Part shown: piece by piece, positions 25,401 through 34,455 of the stretch
Numbering within the stretch: position 1 is the stretch's first letter
Layout: every line of letters begins with the position of its first letter
NCBI GenBank assembly: GCA_038238915.1
Contig: JBBSFH010000002.1
Coordinates: 1-64,000 of the forward strand
DNA length: 64,000 nt
Direction: 5' to 3'
Source: JAVVHE01 sp038238915
GTDB lineage: Bacteria; Pseudomonadota; Alphaproteobacteria; Sphingomonadales; Sphingomonadaceae
Position numbers and translations under genes: made by a program
The notes under the pieces: generated by a model
What the model was told of the DNA's origin: nothing
Seen by the model: only the letters and a program-made list of their open reading frames with translations
Databases searched by the model: none

Positions 25401-26477
25401 TTAAACGCAGCCCTTTATCAGCCGCGTGACGTGGCCCATCTTGCGGCCTGGCCGTGCTTCGCCCTTGCCATAGAGGTGCACGCGGGCATCCGGATCGGCG
25501 ACCAGCGTCGCCCACCCGTCTGCTTCATCCCCGATCAGGTTGATCATCTCGGCAGCGCCACGTCGCGCGGGCGAACCGAGCGGCAGGCCGCAGACCGCGC
25601 GGATGTGGTTCTCGAACTGCGAGGTGATCGCGCCCTCGATCGTCCAGTGCCCGCTGTTGTGGACGCGCGGTGCCATTTCGTTGAACACCGGACCATCAGG
25701 GCACGCGAAGAACTCGACCGCGAGCAGGCCGACATACTCAAGCGCCGCCGCAATGCGCCCCGCGAGCGCCGCCGCCTCGGCGAACTGCGCCTCAACCAGC
25801 GCGCCGCCGGGCACCGTTGAGCGGCGCAGGATGCCGCTGTGGTGTTCGTTGCGAGGCGCATCGTAGACGACGCACGCGCCGTCCACGCCGCGCGCCAGCA
25901 GCACCGAGAATTCGGCCTCGAACTTGACCACGCCCTCGAGGATCGCGGGCGCGCGTGCGATCGCATCCCACGCGGCGGCTGCGTCGGCGGGCAAGGCGAT
26001 CGGCGCCTGGCCCTTGCCGTCATAGCCGAAGCGGCGTGTCTTGAGGATCGCGGGCGCGCCGAGATCGGCGAACGCGGCATGCAGGCCGGGGAGATCGTCC
26101 ACTGCGCGCCACGGCGCGGTATGGCCACCGTGCGCCTGGGCGAAGCACTTTTCGGCGAGCCGGTCCTGCGCAACCTCGAACGCGCGCGCGCCCGGCCGCA
26201 CGGGCACGCGGGCTGCGAGCCATTGTGCGGCGGCGACAGGGACATTCTCGAACTCGAAGGTCACGACATCAACCGAGGCAGCGAAGCGGCCGAGCGCGGC
26301 TTCGTCGGCATAATCCGCGCGCGTGACGAACGCGGCGACATCGGCGGCGGGGGCGTCTTCCTCGCCGTGCGGCGCGTAGATGTGGACGCGGTAGCCGAGC
26401 TGGGCGGCCGCGATGGCGAGCATGCGGCCGAGCTGGCCGCCGCCCAGAATGCCGATCGTCGAGCCGGGGGGAATCAT
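25401..26477 (-). CDS. purK: 5-(carboxyamino)imidazole ribonucleotide synthase
   Basis: A 358-residue ATP-grasp enzyme that carboxylates AIR with ATP and bicarbonate in purine synthesis. The N-terminus reads IGILGGGQLGRMLAIAAAQLG; later blocks are AILKTRRFGYDGKGQ, FEAEFSVLLARG and EMAPRVHNSGHWT. The ATG at 26477 is ten bases after the purE stop, so the two are co-transcribed and act in sequence. An earlier in-frame start would overlap purE without added homology. Confidence 0.93.
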   Translation of the reverse strand: MIPPGSTIGILGGGQLGRMLAIAAAQLGYRVHIYAPHGEEDAPAADVAAFVTRADYADEAALGRFAASVDVVTFEFENVPVAAAQWLAARVPVRPGARAFEVAQDRLAEKCFAQAHGGHTAPWRAVDDLPGLHAAFADLGAPAILKTRRFGYDGKGQAPIALPADAAAAWDAIARAPAILEGVVKFEAEFSVLLARGVDGACVVYDAPRNEHHSGILRRSTVPGGALVEAQFAEAAALAGRIAAALEYVGLLAVEFFACPDGPVFNEMAPRVHNSGHWTIEGAITSQFENHIRAVCGLPLGSPARRGAAEMINLIGDEADGWATLVADPDARVHLYGKGEARPGRKMGHVTRLIKGCV

Positions 26478-26487
26478 CCGGGGTGGA

Positions 26488-26988
26488 TTACTCGGGCGTA
26501 TGCGGCACGTCCTCGCGTTGCGCGTCGCGCCACGCGGCCTGGCGTGCGGCAAGCGCCGAATCACTCAGACCAAGCATTGCGGCCGCAAACAGCGCGGCGT
26601 TCTTCGCGCCCGGCTTGCCGATGGCGAAGGTGGCTACGGGCACGCCCGCGGGCATCTGCACGATCGACAGCAGGCTGTCCGTCCCCATCAGTCCGCCGGT
26701 TGGCACCGGCACGCCGAGCACAGGCAGCGCGCTCAGCGCCGCGCACATGCCGGGCAGATGCGCCGCGCCGCCCGCGCCCGCGATGATGACTTTCAACCCG
26801 CGCCCCGCCGCCTCGCGTGCATATTGGTACAGCCGGTCCGGCGTGCGGTGCGCCGAGACCACGCGCGCCTCGTGCGCGACGCCGAGATCGTCGAGGATCG
26901 CCGCCGCGTGGCGCATCGTCTCCCAGTCGGAGCGGCTGCCCATGATGATGCCGACGATCGGGGATGCCCCCATGCGGTCCTCGCGCAA
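26488..26988 (-). CDS. purE: N5-CAIR mutase
   Basis: A 166-residue class I PurE, converting N5-CAIR to CAIR. GIIMGSRSDWETM, VVSAHRTPDRLYQYA and IAGAGGAAHLPGM are the diagnostic active-site blocks. A start at 26973 (MGASPIVG) is also possible and would make 161 residues, closer to the family length. It is followed by purK. Confidence 0.94.
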   Translation of the reverse strand: MREDRMGASPIVGIIMGSRSDWETMRHAAAILDDLGVAHEARVVSAHRTPDRLYQYAREAAGRGLKVIIAGAGGAAHLPGMCAALSALPVLGVPVPTGGLMGTDSLLSIVQMPAGVPVATFAIGKPGAKNAALFAAAMLGLSDSALAARQAAWRDAQREDVPHTPE

Positions 26989-27028
26989 AAACGCTGGTTA
27001 GCGGGGCGGGGCGGGGCGGGCAAGACGT

Positions 27029-27421
27029 TCAGCCATACGGCGGCGGCGCGAGGCCGATCAGATGAAGCGTGACCGCCTGCGCGAGCATCACCAGTAGCCA
27101 GTATCCACCCTCGGCGGCGACGGTGCGCAGCGGCTCGCTGCGGGCGCGGAGCATGACGATCGTGGCGGGCACCACGAAGCCGATCCAGATGATCGCCGCG
27201 CTGCCCAGAGCCATCGTCCACGCGCCCGCCTTGCCCGGTGCCAGGATCAGCGCGCCTGCAAGGACGGCGGCCAGCCACGCCTGCGAGGCGAACACTGTGA
27301 GCAGGTGGGAGACGCTGCGCGGTGCAGGCAATCCGCTCACGGCACGGAATGCCAGCCCTGCGCCCAGGCCGATCGCCGCCGCGGCGAGGATGGGAAGCAG
27401 GTTGAGCCAGATGTAGATCAT
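27029..27421 (-). CDS. Small integral membrane protein, unknown function
   Basis: A 130-residue protein with about four hydrophobic helices: WLNLLPILAAAAIGLGAGLA, an alanine/leucine-rich segment after SHLLTVFASQAW, AWTMALGSAAIIWIGFVV, and YWLLVMLAQAVTLHLIG. I do not recognise the family with confidence; DUF1761-like proteins have a similar size and layout. It starts nine bases after the gpmA stop and precedes purE by about 40 bases, so it may share the gpmA transcript. Confidence 0.65.
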   Translation of the reverse strand: MIYIWLNLLPILAAAAIGLGAGLAFRAVSGLPAPRSVSHLLTVFASQAWLAAVLAGALILAPGKAGAWTMALGSAAIIWIGFVVPATIVMLRARSEPLRTVAAEGGYWLLVMLAQAVTLHLIGLAPPPYG

Positions 27422-27430
27422 CCCCGCGCC

Positions 27431-28126
27431 TCAGATCGCGCCGGGCTCGTCCAGATAGCGTCGGCCGGTCGCGCGCTGTTCGGCATCGAGTGTGTAGACG
27501 ATCGGGCGACCGGTGGGGATTTCGAGGCTGGCGATATCCGCGTCCGAAATGCCCGAGAGATGCTTGACCAGCGCGCGCAGCGAATTGCCGTGCGCCACGA
27601 TCAGCACCCGCTTCCCCGTGCGCAATTCGGGCAGGATCGTCGCCTCCCAATAGGGCAGCACGCGCGCGATCGTGTCCTTGAGCGATTCGGTGGCGGGGAT
27701 GGCAATACCCGCATAGCGCCGATCGGCGGAGACATCGAACGCGCCCCCGGGTTCGGCGGGGGGCGGGGGGACATCGAAGCTGCGGCGCCAGATGTGGACC
27801 TGCTCGTTGCCGTGGATCGCGGCGGTCTCGGCCTTGTTGAGGCCGGTCAGGCCACCATAGTGCCGCTCGTTCAGCCGCCAGTCCTTGATGACGGGAAGCC
27901 ACTGCGTATCGAGCTCGGCGAGCACGAGGTTGAGCGTCTGGATCGCGCGCGTAAGGACGCTGGTGAAGGCGACATCGAACGCGAAATCGCGCTGGGCGAG
28001 CAGCGCCCCCGCCGCGCGGGCTTCAGCTGCCCCAGCATCGGTTACGGGAACGTCCCACCAGCCGGTGAAGCGGTTCTCGAGGTTCCATGCGGACTGGCCG
28101 TGGCGGATCAGGACGAGTTGGGTCAT
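27431..28126 (-). CDS. gpmA: 2,3-bisphosphoglycerate-dependent phosphoglycerate mutase
   Basis: A 231-residue glycolytic mutase. The phospho-histidine is H9 in LIRHGQS; NRFTGW, LNERHYGGL and VAHGNSLRALV supply the rest of the active site, and the length matches the dPGM family. The ATG at 28126 begins right at the strand carrying RHG. It is divergent from the PNPOx-like gene. Confidence 0.94.
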   Translation of the reverse strand: MTQLVLIRHGQSAWNLENRFTGWWDVPVTDAGAAEARAAGALLAQRDFAFDVAFTSVLTRAIQTLNLVLAELDTQWLPVIKDWRLNERHYGGLTGLNKAETAAIHGNEQVHIWRRSFDVPPPPAEPGGAFDVSADRRYAGIAIPATESLKDTIARVLPYWEATILPELRTGKRVLIVAHGNSLRALVKHLSGISDADIASLEIPTGRPIVYTLDAEQRATGRRYLDEPGAI

Positions 28127-28274
28127 GTGGAGATGCTTAGGAGAGCGGCTCCCCTCGCCGCAAGGCCCGCTGTTGGCAGCGTCGGAACCCATGCGGTCGA
28201 TCGCCGTTCTGGTATTTCCTGGCCGCCGTTCAAGTTGCGGGGGTTGCAAATGGAGTGGAAAGCCAGTGTCCCAG

Positions 28275-28700
28275 ATGACCGTGCACGATCTATCCGAAAA
28301 AATGGCGAAAATCGATTTCGCCATGCTGTCCACCAAAACAGACAATGGCGCGGTCGCCAGCCGTCCGATGAGCAACAATGGCGACGTGGATTATGATGGC
28401 GACTCGTACTTCTTCTCATACGACAGCGCGCGCACTGTTTCCGATGTCGGACGCGATCCGCAAGTCGGTCTGACGTTCACCGGGTCTCGTGGACTGCTTG
28501 GCAATCCGCCATTCTTCATCGGGATCGAGGGTAAGGCCGAGATCATCCGCGACAAGGGCGCTTTCGAGACGCATTGGACCAAAGGCCTGGAACGCTGGTT
28601 TGAACAGGGCGTCGATACGCCGGGCATGGTCCTGATCAAGGTTCACGCCGAGCGGATCCATTATTGGGATGGCGAAGACGGGAGCGAAGTCGCGGTCTGA
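28275..28700 (+). CDS. PNPOx-like flavin/stress protein
   Basis: A 141-residue split-barrel protein of the pyridoxamine-phosphate-oxidase-like superfamily, closest to general stress protein 26. Blocks such as KIDFAMLSTKTDNGAVASRP, SYFFSYDSARTVSDV and GLTFTG fit the flavin-binding barrel. Reaction unknown; binding of FMN or F420-like cofactors is typical of the fold. An in-frame GTG at 28266 is an alternative start. Base composition is somewhat less GC-rich than neighbours. Confidence 0.75.
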   Translation: MTVHDLSEKMAKIDFAMLSTKTDNGAVASRPMSNNGDVDYDGDSYFFSYDSARTVSDVGRDPQVGLTFTGSRGLLGNPPFFIGIEGKAEIIRDKGAFETHWTKGLERWFEQGVDTPGMVLIKVHAERIHYWDGEDGSEVAV

Positions 28701-28775
28701 TCGCGGCTTCGTCGATTAGAGCATGGCTACGGCTCGCTCAGCGCCACGCCCCCACCCACTTGCGCGGGGACGAGC

Positions 28776-29894
28776 CTAAAGCTCCCCCACCATCTCAAAT
28801 AACGCCGCCAGACAATCGCGCCCCAGCACCATCGAGCGTTCCGGAGACCAGCCGCGCACTGGCTCGGCCATCTCGTTCGCGTCCTTGAACGGCATTTCCA
28901 GCGTGAAGGCGGGGCAGCCGAAGCGGTGCGCGATCGCGTTGGTCGCCATCGTCATGTTGCCCGTGCCCGGCTTCGCCTCGCCGTAGCCGATGCGCGTCTG
29001 GAACTCGGGCGTGATGCGCGCAAGCGTGTCGCGGTAGCGCGCGTATAGGTCTAACTGGCGCGCGGTCGCACCCGGGATGCCTTCGAAACCCGCGATGAAG
29101 TTGTGCGGTATGGCTTCGTCGCCGTGCACGTCGAGGCAGAAAGCAACTCCGGTGGCGTCCATTTCAGCGAGCACGCAGGCGACTTCGGGTTCGGTCTTTG
29201 CATCGGGCGCGTGCCACACGCGATTGAGGTTTACGCCCGCCGCGTTGGTCCGCAGATGGCCCCGCCGCGAGCCGTCCGGGTTCATGTTGGGGACGATCCG
29301 CAGGCGGCACCGGGCGCGGAGTGCACGCGCGACCGGATCGGCGGCATCGATCAGTCGATCGATCCCGCCCTCCATCCACCATTCCGCCATCGTCTCGCCG
29401 GGATGCTGGCGCGCGATCAGCCAGATCGCGGGGCCGCTTTCGCCCATCTCGATGAGGTCCATATCCTGCCCATCGAGCGTGCGGCCGAGCACCCGCGCGC
29501 GCACGCCCGGCGCGCGCGCCGCACGCGCGATCAGATCGTGATGGCGTTCCATCGAATACGGCGTGAAATAGGCGAACCACGCACTATCGGTCGTCGGCGT
29601 GTGGCGGATGGTCAGCGTCTGACCGTCATACGCGGTGTCCGCGCAGCGCCAATCCTGCCGATCGTGGCTTACGCGCGTGCTGTAACCCTCCCAGCCCTTG
29701 GGATAAGTGGTGGAACCCGCATTTCGGATGCGCAGCGTCAGCGGCATGCCTGCCGCGCCACTCACGCGGAAGTGGAACCACTGCAGGAATTCGGACTGGT
29801 GATCGCGCGCGATCTCCAGATCCCACGCCGCGCCCTCGCCGCCCTGCACGACGATGTTGCCGCCATCGAAGGCGGACGAGATGCAGACCGCCAC
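28776..29894 (-). CDS. M14-family zinc carboxypeptidase (cytosolic type)
   Basis: A 372-residue metallopeptidase. An N-terminal beta-rich domain (residues about 1-115) precedes the M14 catalytic domain with zinc ligands H164 and E167 in HPGET and H257 in LDVHGDE; the general base is the glutamate in FTLEMPFKD. NPDGSRRGHLRTN and NLNRVW fix the substrate carboxylate and arginine. This is the layout of cytosolic carboxypeptidases. No signal peptide is visible. The start appears to be GTG at 29894, overlapping the stop of the upstream lipoprotein gene by one base, so the two are probably coupled. Confidence 0.88.
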   Translation of the reverse strand: MAVCISSAFDGGNIVVQGGEGAAWDLEIARDHQSEFLQWFHFRVSGAAGMPLTLRIRNAGSTTYPKGWEGYSTRVSHDRQDWRCADTAYDGQTLTIRHTPTTDSAWFAYFTPYSMERHHDLIARAARAPGVRARVLGRTLDGQDMDLIEMGESGPAIWLIARQHPGETMAEWWMEGGIDRLIDAADPVARALRARCRLRIVPNMNPDGSRRGHLRTNAAGVNLNRVWHAPDAKTEPEVACVLAEMDATGVAFCLDVHGDEAIPHNFIAGFEGIPGATARQLDLYARYRDTLARITPEFQTRIGYGEAKPGTGNMTMATNAIAHRFGCPAFTLEMPFKDANEMAEPVRGWSPERSMVLGRDCLAALFEMVGEL

Positions 29895-30538
29895 TAACGC
29901 CGTGGCGGGAAGCGGGTGGTGACGCCGGTCTTGCCCGGAAAGTCGCTCAGCAGCGCGTGCGCGAGGAAAAAGGCGCGGTCGGCGGGATCGCCGCTACGTT
30001 CGATGCGCGCCTCGCTCACCGCGCGACCCTCCCATTCCACGGTCGAATCGCTGCGACGCCGCAGCGCGAGCGTCAGCGTGTCAACCGCGATGTCGCGGTT
30101 GACGGAGCGGCGATGACCAAGCGGGAAAGACACGCCCACGCCGCCGCCTACGCCGCCACGCCCCGAGCCGCCACCCCCGCCAAAGCCGAAGCTCGCGTGA
30201 CTACCGCGATCCTCCACCGGCACCGGGCGAACAGCGCGCATCAGGCCGACCACAGCGATCACTTCGGCGGCATCGCGTGTGGGCACCGGATGGAATCCCG
30301 CGGTGCGCAGGTTATCCTCGATAGCGCCGCGGATCACCGCAAATCGCGGTCCGCCGCCATCGCGCGCATCGAGCGGTTCGACGAATACCGCAGCGCGTGC
30401 GACATCGGGGGTGAGGAAGAAGCGCGTGACATCGGCGCGACCCTCGTGGTCGCCACCCACCGTATTCGTGGCGCACGCGGCGATCACCAGCGTGGCGACG
30501 ATCGCGGCGGCCCGTGCAGTCTTAGAAAAATCACGCAT
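29894..30538 (-). CDS. DUF4136-like lipoprotein
   Basis: A 214-residue exported protein with a lipobox-type signal ending LVIAAC, then FVEPLDARDGGGPRFAVIRGAIEDNL and a glycine-rich central stretch (FGFGGGGGSGRGGVGGG). It resembles the DUF4136 family of outer-membrane-linked lipoproteins, whose function is unknown. The ATG at 30538 starts the signal; an open frame reads further upstream across the galE start and is not real. Its stop overlaps the M14 gene's GTG by one base. Confidence 0.7.
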   Translation of the reverse strand: MRDFSKTARAAAIVATLVIAACATNTVGGDHEGRADVTRFFLTPDVARAAVFVEPLDARDGGGPRFAVIRGAIEDNLRTAGFHPVPTRDAAEVIAVVGLMRAVRPVPVEDRGSHASFGFGGGGGSGRGGVGGGVGVSFPLGHRRSVNRDIAVDTLTLALRRRSDSTVEWEGRAVSEARIERSGDPADRAFFLAHALLSDFPGKTGVTTRFPPRR

Positions 30539-30691
30539 TGAAACGCCTCCGCATCGGTTAGTCATACAATCACAACCTGCACAACGCATTAAGCGCGCGT
30601 CCGGACGCGCTCGGCAAGCTCGGGGGATGGCCGGACGGCCCGGCCACGTTAAAGTCGGGCGGGCGATGCCCCGAGTTTTCAAGGAGTTGCG

Positions 30692-31693
30692 ATGAGTGCT
30701 CTTCCCATCCTCGTCACCGGCGGCGCAGGCTACATCGGCAGCCACGCGGTACTCGCGCTGAGGGACGCGGGGCATCCTGTCAGCGTGATCGATAATCTGG
30801 TGACCGGCCATCGCTGGGCAGTCCCCGCCGGCGTGCCCTTTTACCAGGGTGATGTCGCCGACGCCGGCCTTATTGCCGAAATCGTGCGCGCGCAGCGAAT
30901 CGGGGCGATCATGCACTTCGCGGGATCGGTGGTGGTGCCCGAATCGGTCACCGATCCGCTCAAATATTATCACAACAACACCGCCAGGACGCGCAGCCTG
31001 ATCGAGGCGGCGGTCCGCCACGGCGTGCCGCACTTCATCTTCAGCTCGACTGCAGCGACGTATGGCATCCCCGATCGCTCGCCGGTGGACGAGAGCGCGG
31101 CGACGCTGCCGATCAATCCCTACGGCTGGTCCAAACTGATGAGCGAGCAGATGCTGCGCGATGTTGCGGCCGCGCACGCGATCAACGTGGGTGTGCTCCG
31201 CTATTTCAACGTCGCAGGCGCTGACCCGGCGGGGCGTACCGGCCAATCGACCGTGGGCGCGACGCATCTGATCAAGATCGCCACCGAAGCCGCGCTCGGC
31301 AAGCGTTCGCACGTCAGTGTGTTCGGTACCGATTACGACACACCCGACGGCACCGGCGTGCGCGATTACATCCACGTGAGCGATCTGGCGCAGGCGCATG
31401 TGGTCGCGCTCGAAGCGTTGATTGCCGAGCCGCAGCGGTCCTTCACGCTCAACTGCGGCTACGGCCGCGGATTCTCGGTGCTGGAGGTGTTAGACACCGT
31501 CGAGCGCGTGTCGGGCGTCCGCTTCGTGCGTCATATGGCACCGCGGCGTGCAGGCGATCCCGCCGCGCTCGTCGCGGACAATCGCGCGATCGTCGAGCAA
31601 TTGTCTTGGCAACCGCGTCACGCCGATCTGACCACCATTGTCGAACACGCGCTTGCGTGGGAGCGCGGGCTGGACGCACGGCTCGCGGCGTGA
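30692..31693 (+). CDS. galE: UDP-glucose 4-epimerase
   Basis: A 333-residue extended short-chain dehydrogenase. NAD binds at GGAGYIGSH (10-18), and the catalytic pair is Y144/K148 in NPYGWSK with S119/T120 in FSSTAATYG; RYFNVAGADP and GVRDYIHVSDLA are GalE-specific blocks. It interconverts UDP-glucose and UDP-galactose for surface polysaccharide. CAAGGAG precedes the ATG. galU lies at 61 kb but is not linked. Confidence 0.94.
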   Translation: MSALPILVTGGAGYIGSHAVLALRDAGHPVSVIDNLVTGHRWAVPAGVPFYQGDVADAGLIAEIVRAQRIGAIMHFAGSVVVPESVTDPLKYYHNNTARTRSLIEAAVRHGVPHFIFSSTAATYGIPDRSPVDESAATLPINPYGWSKLMSEQMLRDVAAAHAINVGVLRYFNVAGADPAGRTGQSTVGATHLIKIATEAALGKRSHVSVFGTDYDTPDGTGVRDYIHVSDLAQAHVVALEALIAEPQRSFTLNCGYGRGFSVLEVLDTVERVSGVRFVRHMAPRRAGDPAALVADNRAIVEQLSWQPRHADLTTIVEHALAWERGLDARLAA

Positions 31694-31698
31694 CGCAC

Positions 31699-31722
31699 CC
31701 TCTCCCGCCAACGCGGGAGAGG
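31699..31722. terminator. Bidirectional hairpin between galE and the CsbD gene
   Basis: A perfect 10-base stem, CCTCTCCCGC pairing with GCGGGAGAGG around CAAC, fills the short gap between two convergent genes. No T-run follows on either side, so termination strength is uncertain. Confidence 0.5.
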
Positions 31723-31731
31723 TGATGCGGG

Positions 31732-31905
31732 TCAGTCGCCGCGCAGCGCGTCCTTGAGGCCGCCGACAGCGTTCTGCGCCTTGCCTTCGGCCTGATCGAG
31801 CTTGCCTTCAGTTTCCATCTTCTTGTCGCCGAGAACGTGGCCGACGCCTTCCTTGATGTCTCCGCCGATCTTGGTCGCCGAGCCTTCGATACGGTCCTTG
31901 TCCAT
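31732..31905 (-). CDS. CsbD-family stress protein (short)
   Basis: A 57-residue protein beginning MDKDRIEGSATKIGGDIKEG and ending GGLKDALRGD. The repeated charged units (IEGSATKIGGDIKEGVG, TEGKLDQAEGKAQNAVG) are the CsbD signature. CsbD proteins are small, hydrophilic and induced by general stress; biochemical function is unknown. GGAGGA lies eight bases before the ATG. The gene is convergent with galE. Confidence 0.85.
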   Translation of the reverse strand: MDKDRIEGSATKIGGDIKEGVGHVLGDKKMETEGKLDQAEGKAQNAVGGLKDALRGD

Positions 31906-31950
31906 GTACGTCCTCCGGTTTGGGGGTGCGGTTAGAACGCGTAGAGGCCG

Positions 31951-32613
31951 TTACGGTTGCGCGAGCGCGGCGTCTGATACGTATGGATTGCTCCGCCGCT
32001 CCGCGCCGATGGTGGACATTGCGCCGTGGCCGGGGATGAAGCGGGTCGAATCGCCCAAGGGCCACAGCTTTTCGCGGATCGAGGCGATGAGGTCCGCCTT
32101 ATTGCCGCGGGCGAGGTCCGTGCGGCCAACCGATCCCTGGAACAGAACGTCGCCCACCTGCGCGATCCCCGCATCCGGCTGGTGGAAGATCACGTGGCCG
32201 GGCGTGTGGCCCGGGCAGTGATGGACGTCGAACGCCACCTCGCCAACGGTCACGCGATCCCCCTCGTCCAGCCACCGATCGGGCACGAAGGCGCGCGCAT
32301 CCGTCAGGCCATAGCCGCGCCCGACCTCCTCGAGGCTTTCGAGCCAGAAGAGATCGTCGCGGTGCGGGCCCTCGATGGGCACTCCGAGTTCGGCCGCATA
32401 GATCCCCGCCTCGCCCGCGTGGTCGATATGGCCGTGGGTGAGCAGGATTTTCTCGATCGTCACGCCCTTGGCGCGCGTCGCCTGCCTGAGCGCGGGCAGA
32501 TCGCCGCCGGGATCGACCCACGCGCCGCGCATCGTGGCCTTGCACCAGAACAACGTCGCGTTCTGGGTGAACGGAGTGACGGGCACGATCGCCGCGCCGA
32601 GATGGGTGGACAT
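31951..32613 (-). CDS. MBL-fold metallohydrolase, glyoxalase II-like
   Basis: A 220-residue metallo-beta-lactamase-fold hydrolase. The zinc motif THGHIDHAG gives H60, H62, D64 and H65; HCPGHTPGH, the bridging aspartate in GDVLFQGSVGRTDL, and IPGHG follow. This subgroup is usually annotated as hydroxyacylglutathione hydrolase-like but lacks the long C-terminal substrate domain, so the thioester substrate is unsure. It is divergent from the aspartate aminotransferase gene 78 bases away. The ATG at 32613 is the only start that fits the family N-terminus; the frame stays open for 1.5 kb upstream as a shadow. Confidence 0.85.
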   Translation of the reverse strand: MSTHLGAAIVPVTPFTQNATLFWCKATMRGAWVDPGGDLPALRQATRAKGVTIEKILLTHGHIDHAGEAGIYAAELGVPIEGPHRDDLFWLESLEEVGRGYGLTDARAFVPDRWLDEGDRVTVGEVAFDVHHCPGHTPGHVIFHQPDAGIAQVGDVLFQGSVGRTDLARGNKADLIASIREKLWPLGDSTRFIPGHGAMSTIGAERRSNPYVSDAALAQP

Positions 32614-32691
32614 GCGCGCAGAGGTAGCGAGGCGGCTCGCGCTTCGCCAGCCGCCTTGCCTCGCTCCGCGCGCAGGATTAGCCGTTTGCCC

Positions 32692-33891
32692 ATGATCCAG
32701 CTCTCCGCCGCCATCGAGCGCATCCAGCCCTCTGCCACGCTCGGCGTCAGCGCCAAGGCGGCCGCGCTGAAGGCTCTGGGGCACGATATCGTCTCGCTTT
32801 CGGTGGGCGAGCCCGATTTTGCCGTTCCCGATAGCGCCCGCGCCGCAGCGATCCGCGCGATCGAGACGGGAAACAACCATTATACTGCGGTGGAGGGCAC
32901 GCCCGCGCTGCGCCGCGCGATCGCGGACAAGTTTGCGCGCGATAATGGCCTCGTCTTCGATCCCCAGGACATCATCGTCTCGACCGGCGGCAAGCAGGTG
33001 ATCTTCAACGCGATGATCGCAACTGTCGGAGCGGGCGACGAGGTGATTACGCCTGCGCCCTATTGGGTGAGCTACCCCGATATGGTGGCGCTCGCGGGCG
33101 GGACGCCGGTGCCGGTGCCAACGCGCGGTGCGGACGGGTACAAGATGCGCCCCGAGGCGCTGGAAGCGGCGATCACGCCCGCAACGAAGTGGCTGATCCT
33201 GAACTCGCCTTCGAACCCGACCGGCGCGGTCTATACCGCCGCCGAACTCGATGCGTTCGCCGCAGTGCTGCGTCGCCACCCCCACGTCTGGGTGCTGAGC
33301 GACGATATGTACGAGCATATCCGCTACGAGGCGGGCACTTTCGCCACGATCGCGCAGGTCGCGCCCGATCTGGCCGATCGCACGCTGACGGTGAACGGCG
33401 CGTCCAAGGCCTTCGCTATGACTGGCTGGCGCATCGGCTTTGCGGGAGGCCCGCGCGCGCTGATCAGGGCAATGGTCAAGGCGCAGTCGCAGTCCACCTC
33501 GAACCCGTGTGCGATCGCGCAGGCCGCGACGGTGGGTGCGCTGACGGGCGACATGGGTTTCCTCGCCGAGCGCGCGGCGATCTTCCGCGAGCGGCGCGAT
33601 ATGGTGGTCGCGCGGTTGTCCGCGATGCCGGGCCTCACTTGCCCCACGCCCGATGGGTCCTTCTATGTCTTCCCCGAGTGCGCGGGTCTGATCGGCAAGC
33701 GCACCGCCGCCGGGCATATGCTGACGACCGATGAGGATGTTGCGGGCTGGCTTCTGGAGAACGGCGTCGCGGTGGTGCACGGCGCGGCCTTCGGTCACTC
33801 CCCCGCGTTCCGGGTGAGCTACGCGACCAATACCGCCACCCTCGCCACCGCGATGGACCGGATCGAAGCCGCGATCGCGGCGCTGGGGTAG
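32692..33891 (+). CDS. aspC: Class I aspartate-type aminotransferase
   Basis: A 399-residue fold-type I PLP aminotransferase. The PLP lysine is K239 in NGASKAFAMTGWRIGF; SVGEPDF, TGGKQVIFNA, PYWVSYPDM and NSPSNPTGAVYT are characteristic of the AspAT Ib group used in alphaproteobacteria. It transfers amino groups between aspartate and 2-oxoglutarate, sometimes also prephenate. A GNAT gene starts five bases after its stop, suggesting co-transcription. The symbol is by family; aatA is also used. Confidence 0.9.
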   Translation: MIQLSAAIERIQPSATLGVSAKAAALKALGHDIVSLSVGEPDFAVPDSARAAAIRAIETGNNHYTAVEGTPALRRAIADKFARDNGLVFDPQDIIVSTGGKQVIFNAMIATVGAGDEVITPAPYWVSYPDMVALAGGTPVPVPTRGADGYKMRPEALEAAITPATKWLILNSPSNPTGAVYTAAELDAFAAVLRRHPHVWVLSDDMYEHIRYEAGTFATIAQVAPDLADRTLTVNGASKAFAMTGWRIGFAGGPRALIRAMVKAQSQSTSNPCAIAQAATVGALTGDMGFLAERAAIFRERRDMVVARLSAMPGLTCPTPDGSFYVFPECAGLIGKRTAAGHMLTTDEDVAGWLLENGVAVVHGAAFGHSPAFRVSYATNTATLATAMDRIEAAIAALG

Positions 33892-33896
33892 CATCG

Positions 33897-34421
33897 GTGC
33901 GACTGCGCGACGCCACCGCCGCCGATGCCGCCGATGCCGCCGCGATCGCGGCGATTTATGCGCCCGAGGTGCTGCACGGCACCGCGACCGCCGAGGAAGT
34001 GCCGCCGGATGCCGCCGAGATGGCATTGCGGATGGGGAAGGTGCGCGATTGCGGGCTGCCCTACATCGTGGCCGAACGCGGTGGCGTGGTCTGCGCCTAC
34101 GCCTATCTGTCGCGTTTTCATGCGCGCGTTGCGTATCGCTGGACCGCCGAGGATTCGATCTATGTTGCAGCCGACGCACGCGGACATGGCGTGGGCGGTG
34201 CACTCCTCGCGGAGCTGATCGCGCGCGCCGAGGCGTTCGGCCTTGCGCAGATCGTCGCGTCGATCAGTGCGAAGGGCGGCGAGGCGTCGATCGCGCTCCA
34301 CGCGCGCGCGGGCTTCATCGAGCGCGGCCGCCTGCCGGGCATCATCCGCAAGCACGGCCGCTGGCTCGACGTTGTATACATGCAGCGCGCGCTCGGTGCG
34401 GCCGACAGTATGACAATTTGA
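33897..34421 (+). CDS. GNAT N-acetyltransferase (phosphinothricin acetyltransferase-like)
   Basis: A 174-residue GNAT protein. The acetyl-CoA motif is VAADARGHGVGGALLAELI, with IVASISAKGGEASIALHARAG and a C-terminal DVVYMQRAL. That layout is typical of the phosphinothricin/methionine sulfone acetyltransferase group, whose natural substrates are usually amino-acid analogues. The start is GTG at 33897, five bases after the aminotransferase stop. The antibiotic-resistance reading of the name should not be assumed. Confidence 0.8.
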   Translation: MRLRDATAADAADAAAIAAIYAPEVLHGTATAEEVPPDAAEMALRMGKVRDCGLPYIVAERGGVVCAYAYLSRFHARVAYRWTAEDSIYVAADARGHGVGGALLAELIARAEAFGLAQIVASISAKGGEASIALHARAGFIERGRLPGIIRKHGRWLDVVYMQRALGAADSMTI

Positions 34422-34455
34422 TGACAGCAAAAAACGCGTTACACCATCGCGGTTG

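Noticed and set aside
31951..34203. A 750-codon minus-strand frame covering the aspartate aminotransferase and GNAT genes
   Set aside because: Only the last 220 codons (MBL hydrolase) show homology; the rest is a GC-rich antisense shadow of real genes.
33897..34421. Herbicide/antibiotic resistance gene
   Set aside because: The GNAT family match is generic; chromosomal relatives act on metabolic amino-acid analogues and no mobile element is present.
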